The notes beneath the pieces were generated by a model. That model saw nothing but the letters and a program-made list of their open reading frames with translations. It did not search any database and was not told the origin of the DNA. Shown piece after piece: positions 14,948 to 27,100 of a DNA stretch of 64,000 bases. Made by a program: the position numbers and the translations under genes. Position 1 is the first letter of the stretch. Every line of letters begins with the position of its first letter. The stretch covers positions 738,286-802,285 of the forward strand of contig NW_019775647.1 of the NCBI RefSeq assembly GCF_001039355.2, given 5' to 3'. Source of the DNA: Lingula anatina (lineage: Eukaryota > Brachiopoda > Lingulata > Lingulida > Lingulidae).

Positions 14948-16199
14948 GGGCACCAGTCTAAAGAGCTGAACCAACAAACTCCCTGAAATCTTAAAAATAT
15001 CTCTTCATTAACCAAATCAGATATCGGAAGCGTGACTGTTCATCTCGTTATGTATTATCACAAAGGAGAAATGATAAATCAAGCGCTCAACTTAAAAAAT
15101 CTGAGATCATTAAAAAATCGTCATCAGGGAAATGAGTGCCATTGATCTTTTGGGCTTGTCCCGTTACGTAGTTTCTGTATGAGTCCATCAACTACATTAA
15201 TTTATTCTCCTAATATTAGATATATATAGTTTTACGTTGTCAAACTAACATTGTATATTTAGGCACTGACAGGATAAACAAAACTCTACAGACATTAAAA
15301 TCTTGCAGACAAATACATGAACACGTGTGTAAAAAGTGTTGGTCGTGCGCCACTACGAAAATATAATCTTTTATCTTAAAAAGAGTGAAACATTCAAACC
15401 TTTTAAAATGGGTCCTGTTCAATATGCAACCAAGAAAGACAAAGCGCGGCACGAGAGGTTGCTTTTAAGGCAAGGGTGCTTTTTAGGTCGGACGTCAGTT
15501 TATTTCTTGGCTTATAGAGAACAGGGACAAGGGTATGAAATGAATAACTCATGTAATTATCGAAATTGATACCATCCTTCTATAAGTTCTTTGCCGCCGG
15601 CTTAACATTAAAAGATATCGAATAGACTTATAGACGCTCTTCTTTAGAACAGGGAATTATACAAATAGACATTATGATATTGTGGCTGTTGAATCGTATA
15701 TACAAACATGAGCTGAAAGGCAGTTTGACAGATGTTCATAAATAATCATGATTAGTACACAATTCTTTGTATTTTACCATTAAAACAATTAACCGTCAGC
15801 TTAGACAAAAAGGAAACAGCAAGTTTTTCGTATTTCCTGTTTTTTTTTTCTTTTTGAATTACAATATATTTCTTTCAAGTAATAACGTGTCGAAGTCATC
15901 TCTCCTCTCATTCTAGACACTAGTCACTATCCACTAGCTAAGCTATTGTATTTTATTAATAGTTACATTAATTACAACGAGCAGAATATGGTAACTTATA
16001 ATATTGTAACCATAATGAAATGTTGTGACAATGAATTCTCCAAAATATATTTCACTTGTTTGTAGCTTGCAATAAAACAGAACTACAATTGTGAAGCATT
16101 CAAGCATTATTTCATTCCATCTGATATCCTCTAAATGTCTCGTGGGTTTCCAATTTTTGTGAGTCCCATTAATATAGTATTGCTATTTCTAATTTCTGG
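14948..16199. other. Spacer between GRL-A and GRL-B
   Basis: No gene recognised. From about 15660 the sequence is homologous to the GRL-A 3' flank (from about 7690). Open frames of 70-77 codons show no family features. Confidence 0.5.
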
Positions 16200-18677
16200 T
16201 CAAGTGGCCGTAAAATTCCCAGCACAGGGCACAGTGACATCTGATGGTTTAAACTGGATCATCAAAAAGAAGTAAGTCAGGAACATGCCGATTATCTGAA
16301 AGAGATGACGGTTTATTTGTCTTACTTATACTTGTGAATTTATTTCCAAACACTTAACAAACGCTTCACCCTTGCACTGAAAATGGTGTCAAAATATCAT
16401 TGGTAAAACCAACAATTTTCAAAATTTATTAAAATATCAATCCCAGCAACCATTGAAAAAATGGCATAAGACTACATTTGTTAATATACCTTCTTTAAAT
16501 TCTTGCAATATATAATGTCAGAAATATTACTTAAAACCAGACAAAATTAATAATTTGGTTAATCTCTGTAAACAATGACCACGTCTTTTTCTTCTCGTGT
16601 TACGCTTAATTAGCAAAAAAAATAAATAATTGTTAGGTCGTTCGATCTTTCCATTATCTTTCTTTTTTTATTATAATATTTAGGTGAGATATTTAAAAGA
16701 CAGGGTGTAAGCTGTTTAAGAGCTTGGAAACAGCACAGGTGTTATTTTTTTTCTGTGATCAGTTGTAAATGTCCCCCTCTTACCAATATAAATCCCAATG
16801 CATTCCTTTATTTGAAAAAAATGTTGAAATAAGAAAAATATGACTTTTTCACAATGAGGGGTCTCACGCTCGTTGACAAACTTATCATTTTTGTATTTCT
16901 TGACTACAGATATAATTGATCCATTTTATAACATTACTGTGAAAACATTTACAATGTCACCATTTGAAGGAACTGAAGACTGTTTCTAGAATCCACTCAC
17001 CGTCAAAATGGTAGGTTTATCCATTGTAAACATCCCCAGTGCACTAAATCCTATTGGAGTTACACTAAGCTTGTTCAAGAACATCTGAAACTAAATGATT
17101 TGTAATTATTTAATGACAGTGTAAAACGCTTGGATTTTTTTTTTTTTTTTTTTTTTTGTAATGTATCTTATTACAAAAATTGTCAAATTAGGACTTATTA
17201 TGCTAACAATTAAATTGAATTTTATCCTATTTCACTAATAATAATTGCATGTTGTTATTTATCACCGATCAATGAGTTCAATAGCCATGTGTTCAAATTC
17301 ACATTACAATATTCCATTGATATTTTGCAAAACCGGTGTAACACGACAGAGAGTCCTCAATGGCAGAGAGTCCGCTTCCCATTCATTTGTACAGGTAAGC
17401 CTCGCCCTAGATTTTGACCCATTTAGGTCAGGTTTACCATTATATAACTAAATAGAGGGCGGAAACTGTGTTACACGGACCCTCAGTTTCTCTACACCTT
17501 CTTTGGTCAAAAAGCTTTAAAACAATTATTTTTAAGTTGTGGAATGCTATAGAGAAGACTAAAACTTGTGAACATCGCTGGGATTAACTGTCGTTTCCAA
17601 ACAATTGCCGCGGGCATGATGAGAGAGAGCAAAATATGATCCCAGCCGGTTTTTATAATATTTTAAAAGCTTACGTCACGTCTATTGAACTAAAGCATCG
17701 ATTTCTCCCATACTACTTATGGTAGGTATTTATATTGCAATTACTGTTTTTGAGTTTTATCGATCGATTTTTATCCTATTTGCTGGACGTTTCATTTTAG
17801 AGCAGGTTGGTCATATGGGGCGGTAATGAACAGTTGGTAAACATCTAATGTTAAAAAGAGTTAACAATATATTGAACTGATGATAAGGATGATGTCGATC
17901 CTTCGGTGTAAAAACCAATCCAAAGTATTCCGAATGAGGTTCTTTCCGTCAAATGTGCAGTTTTTATGGAACATGTAAAACTGTGCTTTAATTTCTTGCA
18001 GTGGCAACTGCTTGGTTCCATAAATATTATAAGTGACAATCAAAATTTCATAAAGGCCAAAGTAAATTCCTCTATTGTTTTATTTATTTATTTTTTACTT
18101 TTTGATGGTTGTTAATTAAAAAAAATTGTTTCTCTGGGAGCATACCAGCCGAAGACGTTATTTATTGAATCCAAAAACATTATCTATAATTTGAAAAGTC
18201 TATATTTAATTTTACTTGCAGGACACTACCTCTTCTATAGTCTATTGCCCCGAAGCGTTGGTTAATGCGGTACCATTTTATTCTTACCGGAATCAACTGG
18301 TTATCGGGTATGATGTCCAACTGAGCCTCGTTGAGCTCCAAGAGTGGGGAATGTGCCTAAAGAAAAAAAATACATTACAACTAGAAAAAGCACTCAGAGA
18401 GCGCATACCTCCGCCAAGGCAGCAAAGTCTCCATCCAATGCCGTTTCACCCCTAAATGTTCAATATTTTTTATTATTGATTATTGATTGATTATTGACCC
18501 GGATAACCACCAAAAACTAATCATCTCTTCTGTGGCCCGCTTCTGATAGTTCCTGAAAATTTCATAAAAATCAGTCCATAACTTTTTGAGTTATGTTGAT
18601 GACAGACGGACAAACAGACAAACAACCAGGGGTGAAAACATAACCTCCTTGGCGGATTTAAATATACTTTGTTATAA

Positions 18678-18734
<57 letters not shown>

Positions 18735-18939
18735 ACAGCATATGTGACAACCGAAACAACAATTTAATCACTTCAATAATCGTTAATATTTTCTTAACAC
18801 AACTGTGATGTATTTTTGTTTGAGCAATAACGTGTTTTATTCCATATCCTCGTATAGTACCAGATCAACAAAACAACTGTCTTTCTCAGTAAACACTCCT
18901 GGTTTCGACCCCCCCCCCCCCCCCCCCCCCCCACCCCCC

Positions 18940-18971
<32 letters not shown>

Positions 18972-20523
18972 GGAGACTGGGCCCATTGTATCCCAAGCAA
19001 TATAACCGTGTCTTCCCACTTGCACTAACCCAAATCTGCCGGTTCAGCACAAGTAGGACATCGTTAGATCGAAAAGCATACATTGAGTATTTTTACTTGA
19101 ATGCCTTTTAAATATTTCATCAGTTGTCAAAACAATTCAATAAAAAGGAAATTATCCGTCAGACATTGCAGGAAGACATACTGCCAATTCATTGTTTTTT
19201 GGTTTCCTATGTAATGGCCCTGTCACACCTTGACGATTTAGCTAGCGAACGCCAACGTATGAAAAATTTGGCCAATACGCTGGCGTACGTCGAATGAGTG
19301 GTGGGTAAGTTTTGTATAAGTTAAGAACACGCTGAAGCACGCCGGTAGTCCAAAAATGTTATGCATGCACAAAACTTTTGGACGTATGTCAACTATGATT
19401 CATACATCCCGCAAACGTACGCGAGCAAAAAGTTATGCGATCGTTGACATCCCGTTCAAACAAACGTTATGTGTTAATTACTCACAAGTCTTAATACGTC
19501 AAGATAATATCAAGTGTACCCAAGACGTTTGTTCAACCTATGGTTAATGTGTTTCGAACCTATGTGTAACTTATATCGAAATTACCTCTAAACACATTGA
19601 CATATTTAGACGTATTTGAGGCGTTCCGAACAACCCCAGAACTTCTGAACATGCTGCTAACGTTGAGCTACCGTATGATGGCGTGTTGGCAGCGTTTAGG
19701 AGAATTGGGGTATAAAAATGGGGTTCGCATAATGGTGATGTTGACACTGCGATGCCTAGTGAGGTTAAGATTTGAGTCATCAAGTGGCAGCCTTTTCAAA
19801 GGCTACGGCACGCGATCGTCGGCCATACGCTGTGAACAAGTGAACAAGTTGTGAACAAGTTGTGAACGCCGGCAACACGCTACGAATTCGTTGGTATAAG
19901 TTGTCTATAAGTAATAGAAACGTTCTATATAAGTTACTAATACGTCATGCATACGCCGAACTCGCTATGAATACGCTATGTTTACGCCAAAAATTGAAAA
20001 AAAAAACGTCGACAGTTCAACGTATGCCATATAACTTGATCACGTCGGGTATACGCTGGCGAAATCGTCAAGGTGTGACAGGGCCATAAACGAAATTCGG
20101 GTCAAGGTACATTACGTGTTGATCAATATACTGAAAATGCTCAGCCGAGGAAAACGTCGATTGTTTTTTTTTTTAATCCTCGAGCTACAAAAAATCGAGA
20201 CATGTCAGACATGTCTAAATTGTCATTAAATATTGTACAAAGCACTGATTTTGATGAATTTAGCAAGATGATCCGTACATATGTAGAATAAATTACAAAA
20301 GCAAAAAAAAAAAAAAAAACAGACGGCATCTCATCTAGCTGATCTCCGATTGTTGCTCCAATGGAAATAACTAAAATTACTATAAGAAACTAAAGCTATT
20401 TTGTCCCCGAAACCTTTGTTTCTTTCGACATTCGTGCGGCGTTTAAATAGAGGTTGAGAGAGAGAGAGAGAGATGTTGAGATGAACTTCAATGCGTGCAT
20501 ATGCATGTTATCATAAGGCAAAC

Positions 20524-20582
<59 letters not shown>

Positions 20583-21691
20583 CTGACCTGATCGTTAACT
20601 ATTGCCCCAATGGAAACGACGCCCAGTTGCATTACGACCTGCACTACCCAAGATGCCATTACCAATATGTCAAGGGGTGTACCGGCCACCTCGTCCAAAT
20701 GATAAATCAACATGTAGCATATGAGGCAACAAAGTCCTGTATTTAAAACCAAAACGTAGGCCAGAAAAAAGCTGAACATCCTATCGGCAATGTCGAATAA
20801 TTTACAAAGTTTCAGATGACGGCGACGGTGGAACTCCACACGGAGAGGCTCACCTGTAACAAGTGCTTGTTGTACTTCCTCTTTAAATTCATCGTTGAAT
20901 GCCTTAAACAGGGTGTAAAACAGAATACAGAATAATATGTTAATGACATATGGCACAAAAGCAGCCAGACCCGTGTAAAATGCACTAAATGCCACAAATA
21001 CATTCAGTATAGTAACCTCGGTGCTGGGGACTGTGACATTCACAACGTAGTGAAACGGAGGATAGAGAAATACCGGCGTTAATTCATTTGCCATTAAGTA
21101 AACCATATAAACAATGTTAATGGCATTATAAAATACCACAAATGCTGCTGCAATTTTTGTCTTTAGATCGAGTTTTATTGCCTCCATGACGCTAGGAAGA
21201 TCTGTTTCCAACCGGGCGCATTCCCTCCAGATCGCTGGTAACCGGTCGTTGTAATGACAAGCACAGTAACAGAACGTAGCTTGAAGAGCGCAAATCAAGT
21301 ACCAAACCGCAAGCATAATTTTATAATAAAGTTCTGAGTTTGCTACACTCTCATTGCCATCAAATGCAACCAGTCCACGTGCTATGAAATGTACCCACAT
21401 ATAGGACACAGCAATGAAACTGTAAACTTGTAAAGCGGACACTTTCTGCTTCCCTGGTTCGCCCCTCTTCGCCGAGACATCGTGAATTTGGGTGCCACTC
21501 TTTCTCTCGTGGTAAAGTCCAAATATTGCCATAACAACACGTAACGGTTTAAAACTTTTATAAACTTTGGAATCTTCTATGGCCAAAACCTGGCCAACTT
21601 GTCTCTCAGAAAAAGCCTCAGGTATACGCCTCGTATTATGTTGTCTCCCAGCCATGTCAAGAGTTGATATTGCGTCTTGAACGTTGGCCAT
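16200..21691 (-). CDS. Gustatory-receptor-like 7-TM protein, GRL-B
   Basis: Exons: 20588-21691, 18288-18356, 17001-17084, 16200-16295 (1104, 69, 84 and 96 nt), all introns phase 0, giving 450 residues. It is the closest paralog of GRL-A, with near-identical sequence through TM1-TM6 and the same TYFFLMIQF terminal exon and PCAGNF tail. The start is the ATG at 21691 (MANVQDAI); the longer open frame to 21712 begins with TTG and is not used. Compared with A it has lost a few N-terminal residues (DGF), so the Met/Gly/Arg/Gln-rich segment is shorter. The introns carry insertions absent from A: an approximately 280-bp repeat, a C/A homopolymer tract and an 872-bp MITE, so intron 1 is 2.2 kb against 0.95 kb in A. 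Function is inferred as for GRL-A. All domains are intact, so it is probably functional. Confidence 0.88.
17333..17500. mobile_element. Short MITE in GRL-B intron 2
   Basis: Orthologous to the element at 9335-9500, so it was inserted before the A/B duplication. The right terminal inverted repeat is degraded here. Confidence 0.5.
18381..18660. mobile_element. 280-bp interspersed repeat in GRL-B intron 1
   Basis: Absent from the aligned site in GRL-A. The ends carry inverted copies of TCCGCCAAGG (left CCTCCGCCAAGG, right CCTTGGCGGAT). No coding capacity. Similar sequences are, as I recall, widespread in marine animals; this was not checked. Confidence 0.6.
18680..18732. repeat. (TA)n microsatellite
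   Basis: Simple TA dinucleotide array in GRL-B intron 1. Confidence 0.95.
18908..18966. repeat. C-run/A-run tract in GRL-B intron 1
   Basis: A run of C followed by a run of A replaces about 10 ordinary bases present in the paralogous GRL-A intron (around 10430-10445). It is either a true homopolymer expansion or a sequencing artefact. Confidence 0.7.
19215..20086. mobile_element. 872-bp MITE with perfect 25-bp TIRs and TAA target duplication
   Basis: The left end begins TGGCCCTGTCACACCTTGAC. The last 25 bases are its exact reverse complement. It is flanked by TAA at 19212-19214 and 20087-20089. The paralogous GRL-A intron has a single TAA at the same place (10681-10683), i.e. the empty site. 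There is no transposase. A 3-bp TWA-type duplication points to the PIF/Harbinger superfamily (family knowledge). The interior is rich in short ACGC/CGCTATG-type repeats. Confidence 0.85.
20537..20582. repeat. GA microsatellite next to the GRL-B exon-1 donor
   Basis: (GA)n on the plus strand, preceded by a short (GT)n, directly beside the intron-1 donor as in GRL-A. Confidence 0.9.
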
Positions 21692-21725
21692 TATGTCCAA
21701 AATGAATGGCAATTAGAAACACAGG

Positions 21726-21749
21726 CGTGAGCTGCTGTACACTTATATA
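21726..21749 (-). promoter_or_regulatory. GRL-B core promoter
   Basis: Minus strand: TTATATAAGT TATA box (21743-21749), then GTACAGCAGCTCACG (21726-21740), about 35-58 nt upstream of the ATG at 21691. Confidence 0.65.
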
Positions 21750-21793
21750 AGCGTTATATTGATTCCCTATCTTTTACCCATTAGTACATTAAG

Positions 21794-22305
21794 TGTGAGA
21801 TAATACACTGTCACCCGAGCGATATATGCCATATCACCTCGAGCGTCATCCTAAAACACCCCTAAAACCGAATAAATGGATCCTACGTCACGCTCTAGAG
21901 ATGTTATATAGAATAAACTCGTCCACGTGCGCTGGTCACCTCCCGCCAAATTCTTACGTAATGTCTGACCAATTTTTGGATTTTAAATTTGTCTAGGTAT
22001 ATAACGCAAAAAAAGTCGCTATTCTCTTGTCAAGAAGGTTACATGTAAACTTCCGTCTTCGGCTTTCAGCATTTTAGAGACCTCGACTGATTTAACCAAG
22101 ATGTAGTCGTGAAAGTCTACAGTAGGCCTACATCGAGGTTAAATCCGAGTTTTTCGAGAGACGCTACGCAGAAATGTCAAGTGAAGCGAGATATTTCTGG
22201 GTAGCGGCTCGAGGTTGCCCTCGATCTTCACTGAAGCTTGGCTAAATGGACAGGTTTAAGTGATCAGCATATCGCCACGGTCACATATCATCCCTAGTTA
22301 TGTAT
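21794..22305. mobile_element. Approximately 510-bp insertion in the GRL-B 5' flank
   Basis: Absent from the aligned GRL-A flank (between CATTAA and GCAC near 12386). It has imperfect inverted ends (ATATGTGACCGTGGCGAT-like). A shortened relative lies at about 61480-61690 in GRL-G intron 1, sharing CACCTC(G/A)AGCGTCA, AAACACCCCT and GCCACGGTCACATA. No coding capacity. Confidence 0.55.
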
Positions 22306-23834
22306 GCACCTTGAGCAAGGAGAAGTTGGGGAGTTGTTTTCATAGATTTGTGGACAAACACCTCCCCGTGGAAAATTCCATATGCACCTTTACATAATAC
22401 ATGTACAGGGACACACAATATATCTGAAAAGTGCGGTTCTGCGAAAATTGATCACACAAAGCGCTGGTTGTGCTAAATTAAACAACTTGATGACAATAAA
22501 CATCCGATCTAATGGCACTCAAATAGCAACTAAATTCAAATGTTTCCCTTTTCTGTGGTAATTGCAGATATAATAATGGTCAGATGTCCAAACTCTATCG
22601 ATTGTGTAGGTATGTTCACCAATTAAGTAAAACATTTGATGTCAGAATTTTGTATGTCGCTTTTAGGTGTGGATGCAAAAATGACCCCCCGTTATAACAA
22701 AGTTCCGCTCATACCAAATTGTCCACTTGGTGACTTCCACTTTTTATGTAATTCTATATCACATTAGAAAAATTTCTATCTCATATTAGACATTTCTGAA
22801 CATTTTTGTACACGTTGCACTACGCCGCTAATTGTTGAGATTCGAGCGTCCGTCGTGAGCACTCCATTTATGCTCCTGGCGTAGGGGTGACTCATGTGCT
22901 TTCGACTGTGTTCGTTAGCTGTGAGGGTGTGCGACGTACTCAACACGCAAAGGGCACTTGCTCCTTGGACCACGCACGTCTTACGTGCGAACTCCTTGAG
23001 AGGAGGGAAAAGTTACCGAATGCTTTAAGAAGTTTAGCATCCATTTTGTGCAGACAGAGAATTTTTAAACTTATGATTATTATCAGTGGATTGCACAGAT
23101 GAATTTCATTGGAAAATTTCAGGTCATATATGGAATGTTTTATTTTGGAAGATTCATACATATTAAATGACTTTGATTTATAAAATGCTCCACAGTATAA
23201 TTTTTTGTTTTTTTATTTTTGATGAAATAATATTCTATATACATAGCATTTTACCCGTGACATTTTCAAGCCAAAAAACCCAATACAAGGTACGCAAAGG
23301 CAATTGCGCCGGAGTTGACTCATCGCAAATTATATATTTATAAGCCCGAAGGGCTTGGTGTTCTATACACTTGACACGTTAAAAAATGATGATGATTATA
23401 GTCTTGAAACAAGCGGCGATATCGCTTTTAGCGCGCAGTCAAAAATTGCGATACATTCGATTTAGGCAGAAGAGCCGGATCGCAATGTTTGTCTGCGGTC
23501 GCAATTTGTCATGCTCTCAAGTTATCGAAACCTGTCCAGTTTCGTGGTCGCACTAGGGTTGCCTTCCAGTGTTAAAGGGTGTTTTAGCTTGCGACACTAT
23601 AAAATAATCCTCCATGAACAAAAGGAAAAAAACGTCACTGGAGATTGATTACACGAGTTTGATTTTAAAGGTACTTAAAGGGGGCGTGCTTTCCTATTCG
23701 TCTGGGTGATTAGGCCAGTCACCTTATTCCGCAACGATCATTATTAGTGAAAGTGTAAAAATCATACCTGTCCTTTGCAGTCATAACTTCTAATTTCCCG
23801 TCTTAGGACTCATTCTCGTTGAAACTATCTGTCT
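22306..23834. other. Intergenic between GRL-B and the HoxX-like gene
   Basis: 22306-22700 continues the A/B-type 5' flank. Nothing recognisable follows; open frames are short and without family features. This stretch lies between divergent promoters. Confidence 0.5.
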
Positions 23835-24035
23835 AAGTACTTGGTAGATCGATCCAACCCCGTGGGGACATTCGCTAAATACAATCAGTTTAACAGATCA
23901 ACACGCCTCCTACTGAGTAGCATACAGAAAAGCTGGTGTTTGTACAAGTACGTTGGAAAAAGAGACGTGTTAATCTGTTAAACTGACTGCATTCAGCGAG
24001 AGTTTGATCGAACTACCCAGTACCTAGACCCATAG
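23835..24035. repeat. Imperfect inverted repeat upstream of the HoxX-like gene
   Basis: The left arm contains CAGTTTAACAGATCAACACG and the right arm the complementary form of CAGTTTAACAGATTAACACG, with outer arms around GTACTTGGTAGATCGATC / GTACTGGGTAGTTCGATC. The size and symmetry fit a MITE. The right-arm motif GCATTCAGCGAGAGT also occurs near 1882-1897. Confidence 0.5.
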
Positions 24036-24110
24036 AATTCGCGTGGTACGCACAATAAATGCATAGAAATATTTTCCTCGACTGTAGAAAGGGAAAAAAG
24101 ACACTCAACT

Positions 24111-27100
24111 ATGCCGCCGTATTTGCCTATGCCAGGTCAGATATCAAGAAACCCATCTTTAATAGCAGGACTCCGTGTTTTACTAGTTTCCAACTCTGTC
24201 AACAGTTTGACCAATAGAGTTAAGATGACCTTACAAAGACTGAAGGTAAGTAAAATAGCAATTAGAAAAACAACTTATTTGTATTGCTTTAAGGCTCCCT
24301 AAAACTCTAAAACCCATACAGAATGTTTTTTTGCATTTAAATAGCATTGATAAATAAGAGTACAATGCTATTTTTGTGCTCTGACAGTTTATGGGGCCTA
24401 TTAATCTATTTAATAGCAAAGTCGAATCATTGCACGTTCCCATAGCTCAGGTACATGTACTGCCAAAAAGTCTTGACAATTCATATGGAATAATTTTTCC
24501 AAATCATTTTTTTTTTTTTTTTTTTTTTGCTTTTTTCTGACTGAAAAATGAATTCGAGGATTTATAGCATCTTTAAAAAAACTTTTAATTAAATCTTCAG
24601 TGCCACTGTGTTGAATGAGTCATTGTCATGAGTTCTTTATTTGAATTACCCTCATTAAGCAAAGAAATATACATGGCCTATTCTTACTCATACAACAACC
24701 ACTAAAAATGTGATTTGGATCTCCATATATTCGATATCATAATCTGTAAATGAGTTTTACGTACCATAGAGGAGGCTTGATCGTATCAGTGTCTTGTCAC
24801 AGGCTGCTACCAGGTTTCTCAAGCGGCAAGGCATTCCTTGGGACAAGTTTTTTAAAAGTGTAATCGGGGATAGCATTCCTGGCATCAGAACTTGTTCAAT
24901 TTGGTTCCGGTTTGTTGCAGGACCAGTAGACCGATGGTTTGTCTGTAGTGGTCAGATCTGGTGATCTTGATGGCTGCGGTAGCTTCTCAGTCTTTCGGTT
25001 GTGTAGGTGATCTGCGCATACAAGTGGTTTGAGCGGACTTGCATTTTCAAATTGTAAACAAAATTGATCCTGAGGTGGCCTTTAGCAAGTAGTAGGCAGG
25101 TGGTCTCCAGAATATTCCTGTATTTGACGTGGTCAGATTTCAAACGATGACTACCATTGCTGTTTTGGCACCACTTTAGGAGTGACGCATGCTTCGTCGT
25201 AGGCCTCTTCAAAGTGTCCCTGAGCTCATATTTGAGCACTTTGGTGGTACAGATGAAATCTAACCTCAACAGAAAAAGCCATACGGTTGCAATGTTGTGC
25301 CAGGACCAGTTAATGGTTCCTTACATATTACATAAATAGGCGACAATGTTGTACTTTCCACAGGTTAAGTAACCTGCTTAAACCACTGTAGCGTTCGCAA
25401 AGGGCCTTGAAAACGCTTTTTTCTGGTGGCAATCTGTCCCTCAGTTTGATGGGAAACGGTTGCCGTTGTTCAGATGTGCAGGTAGAAACAAAACCGTAGG
25501 AACAATGGTTCCTGGTTGTAAGTTGTGGTCACCCTGGGCGTGACATCTGCGAAGGTACACCAATCTGGGCATACCTCTGGAACACTGTGCCGAAGGTTCC
25601 TTAACCTTGTGACACAATTATCTGTCTGGCAATTGCACCTTTCTAGCGTAGAGCAACGATTCGCTCACTCTACGCAAGCTGGTTGCTTGCATCAAAATTC
25701 CAATCACATGTGAAGGCGTTTCCAAAATATGGATACTTGCTACTAGAACTACCTGAAAGAGTACTACCAAATGAAATAACCACACATTACGTAATGCAGG
25801 AGTGCTCAAAAACTAGGTGGTCAATTATTTGGTACTGACTCACCTTGCTACCCATTTCTCTATTCACATATCTCAAACCAGAGGGAAGCTATTTTAATAA
25901 CAATTCGTTTAAAGCTGGATGTGCCTTTTTAATTGAAATATTCCATGTTAAATGTAAAATCTGTATTTACACTGCGTTTCCGAAATAACTACGTCCCAGA
26001 TTTGCATTCTGCTAAACTGCCACATAAAATGAAACTTATAGTTCGATCTTATTTTAGAGGAGCAACAACGAGTTTCAAAACAAATTTGAAACATTTTCAT
26101 GAAAACAAAACATTATTATTTATTTATTCAGATAAAAGAGAGAGTCAAGAATATGATTTTTGGATGTTTTGATAAATCTCATCATTTTATATTACAAATA
26201 TTTAATGCAATTTTGACAGTTTAGCCTATAATCTGTAAGATTAATGAATATTTACTGAACTGTAGTGGTGGTTAATTCTAATTGCCGAAAAAACGGCGGT
26301 AAGGGAAAGGAAACCGTTTATAGTAGGCCTAAATGATTTAACAGTGCCATGAAAAGCCCCAAGTTCCACCACCAAAGTAGCCATTTACTGGACACCAGAG
26401 GGATACGGAAAAAGGTAGACCTTACATCACATGGAGAAGGACCGTTGAAGCAGAGTTGAAAAAACTGGGAGAAAGCTGGGGAACCATTCAACACCTGGCT
26501 CGTGACAGAGAGCAGTGGAAGATCTTTGTTGGTGCCTTAGACGACCGACGGCGTAAAAGGAGATGGAAGTAGTAGTAGTAGCAGAAACAAAAAAAATTGT
26601 TCGAAACATATAAATAATTAATGCATGTAACAGTGAAGCATTTCTTAGGAAAATGTTTCAAAGTTCAAATGAGGTAAAACTTTGGGTTTTTACAGAAAAT
26701 AAACCAATAAAGTTAATTTTTCAGTGAATTTGAACCTAGAATATAATACTAAATGGTACTTTTGTTAAAATTCGTCTGTATTTTAATGACTTAATAGTTT
26801 TTGAAGTATTTATTTTACAGTACGTGAGATCTATGACTGATAAAATTACTTCAGGTGGGTCTATAGAAATTTAACAATTTCGCAAAAGGGCTAGGGGAAG
26901 CCTACTGTACACACAAAATAGCATTTTACCATAATATGTAGATAAAAAAATAAAATCTTACTTAATTTCCCTACTACAACGTCTACTCCTTACCCCCATT
27001 TTTTCAAAAAAATCAAACTATAGTAGTAGGGAAATTAAGTAAGATTTTATTTTTTTATCTACATATTATGGTAAAATGCTATTTTGTGTGTACAGTAGGC

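Larger units (their letters stand above)
15660..22700. repeat. Segmental duplication, copy 2 (GRL-B block)
   Basis: Counterpart of the GRL-A block including introns and both flanks. Homology to the A 5' flank resumes at about 22306 after an approximately 510-bp insertion. Confidence 0.8.
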
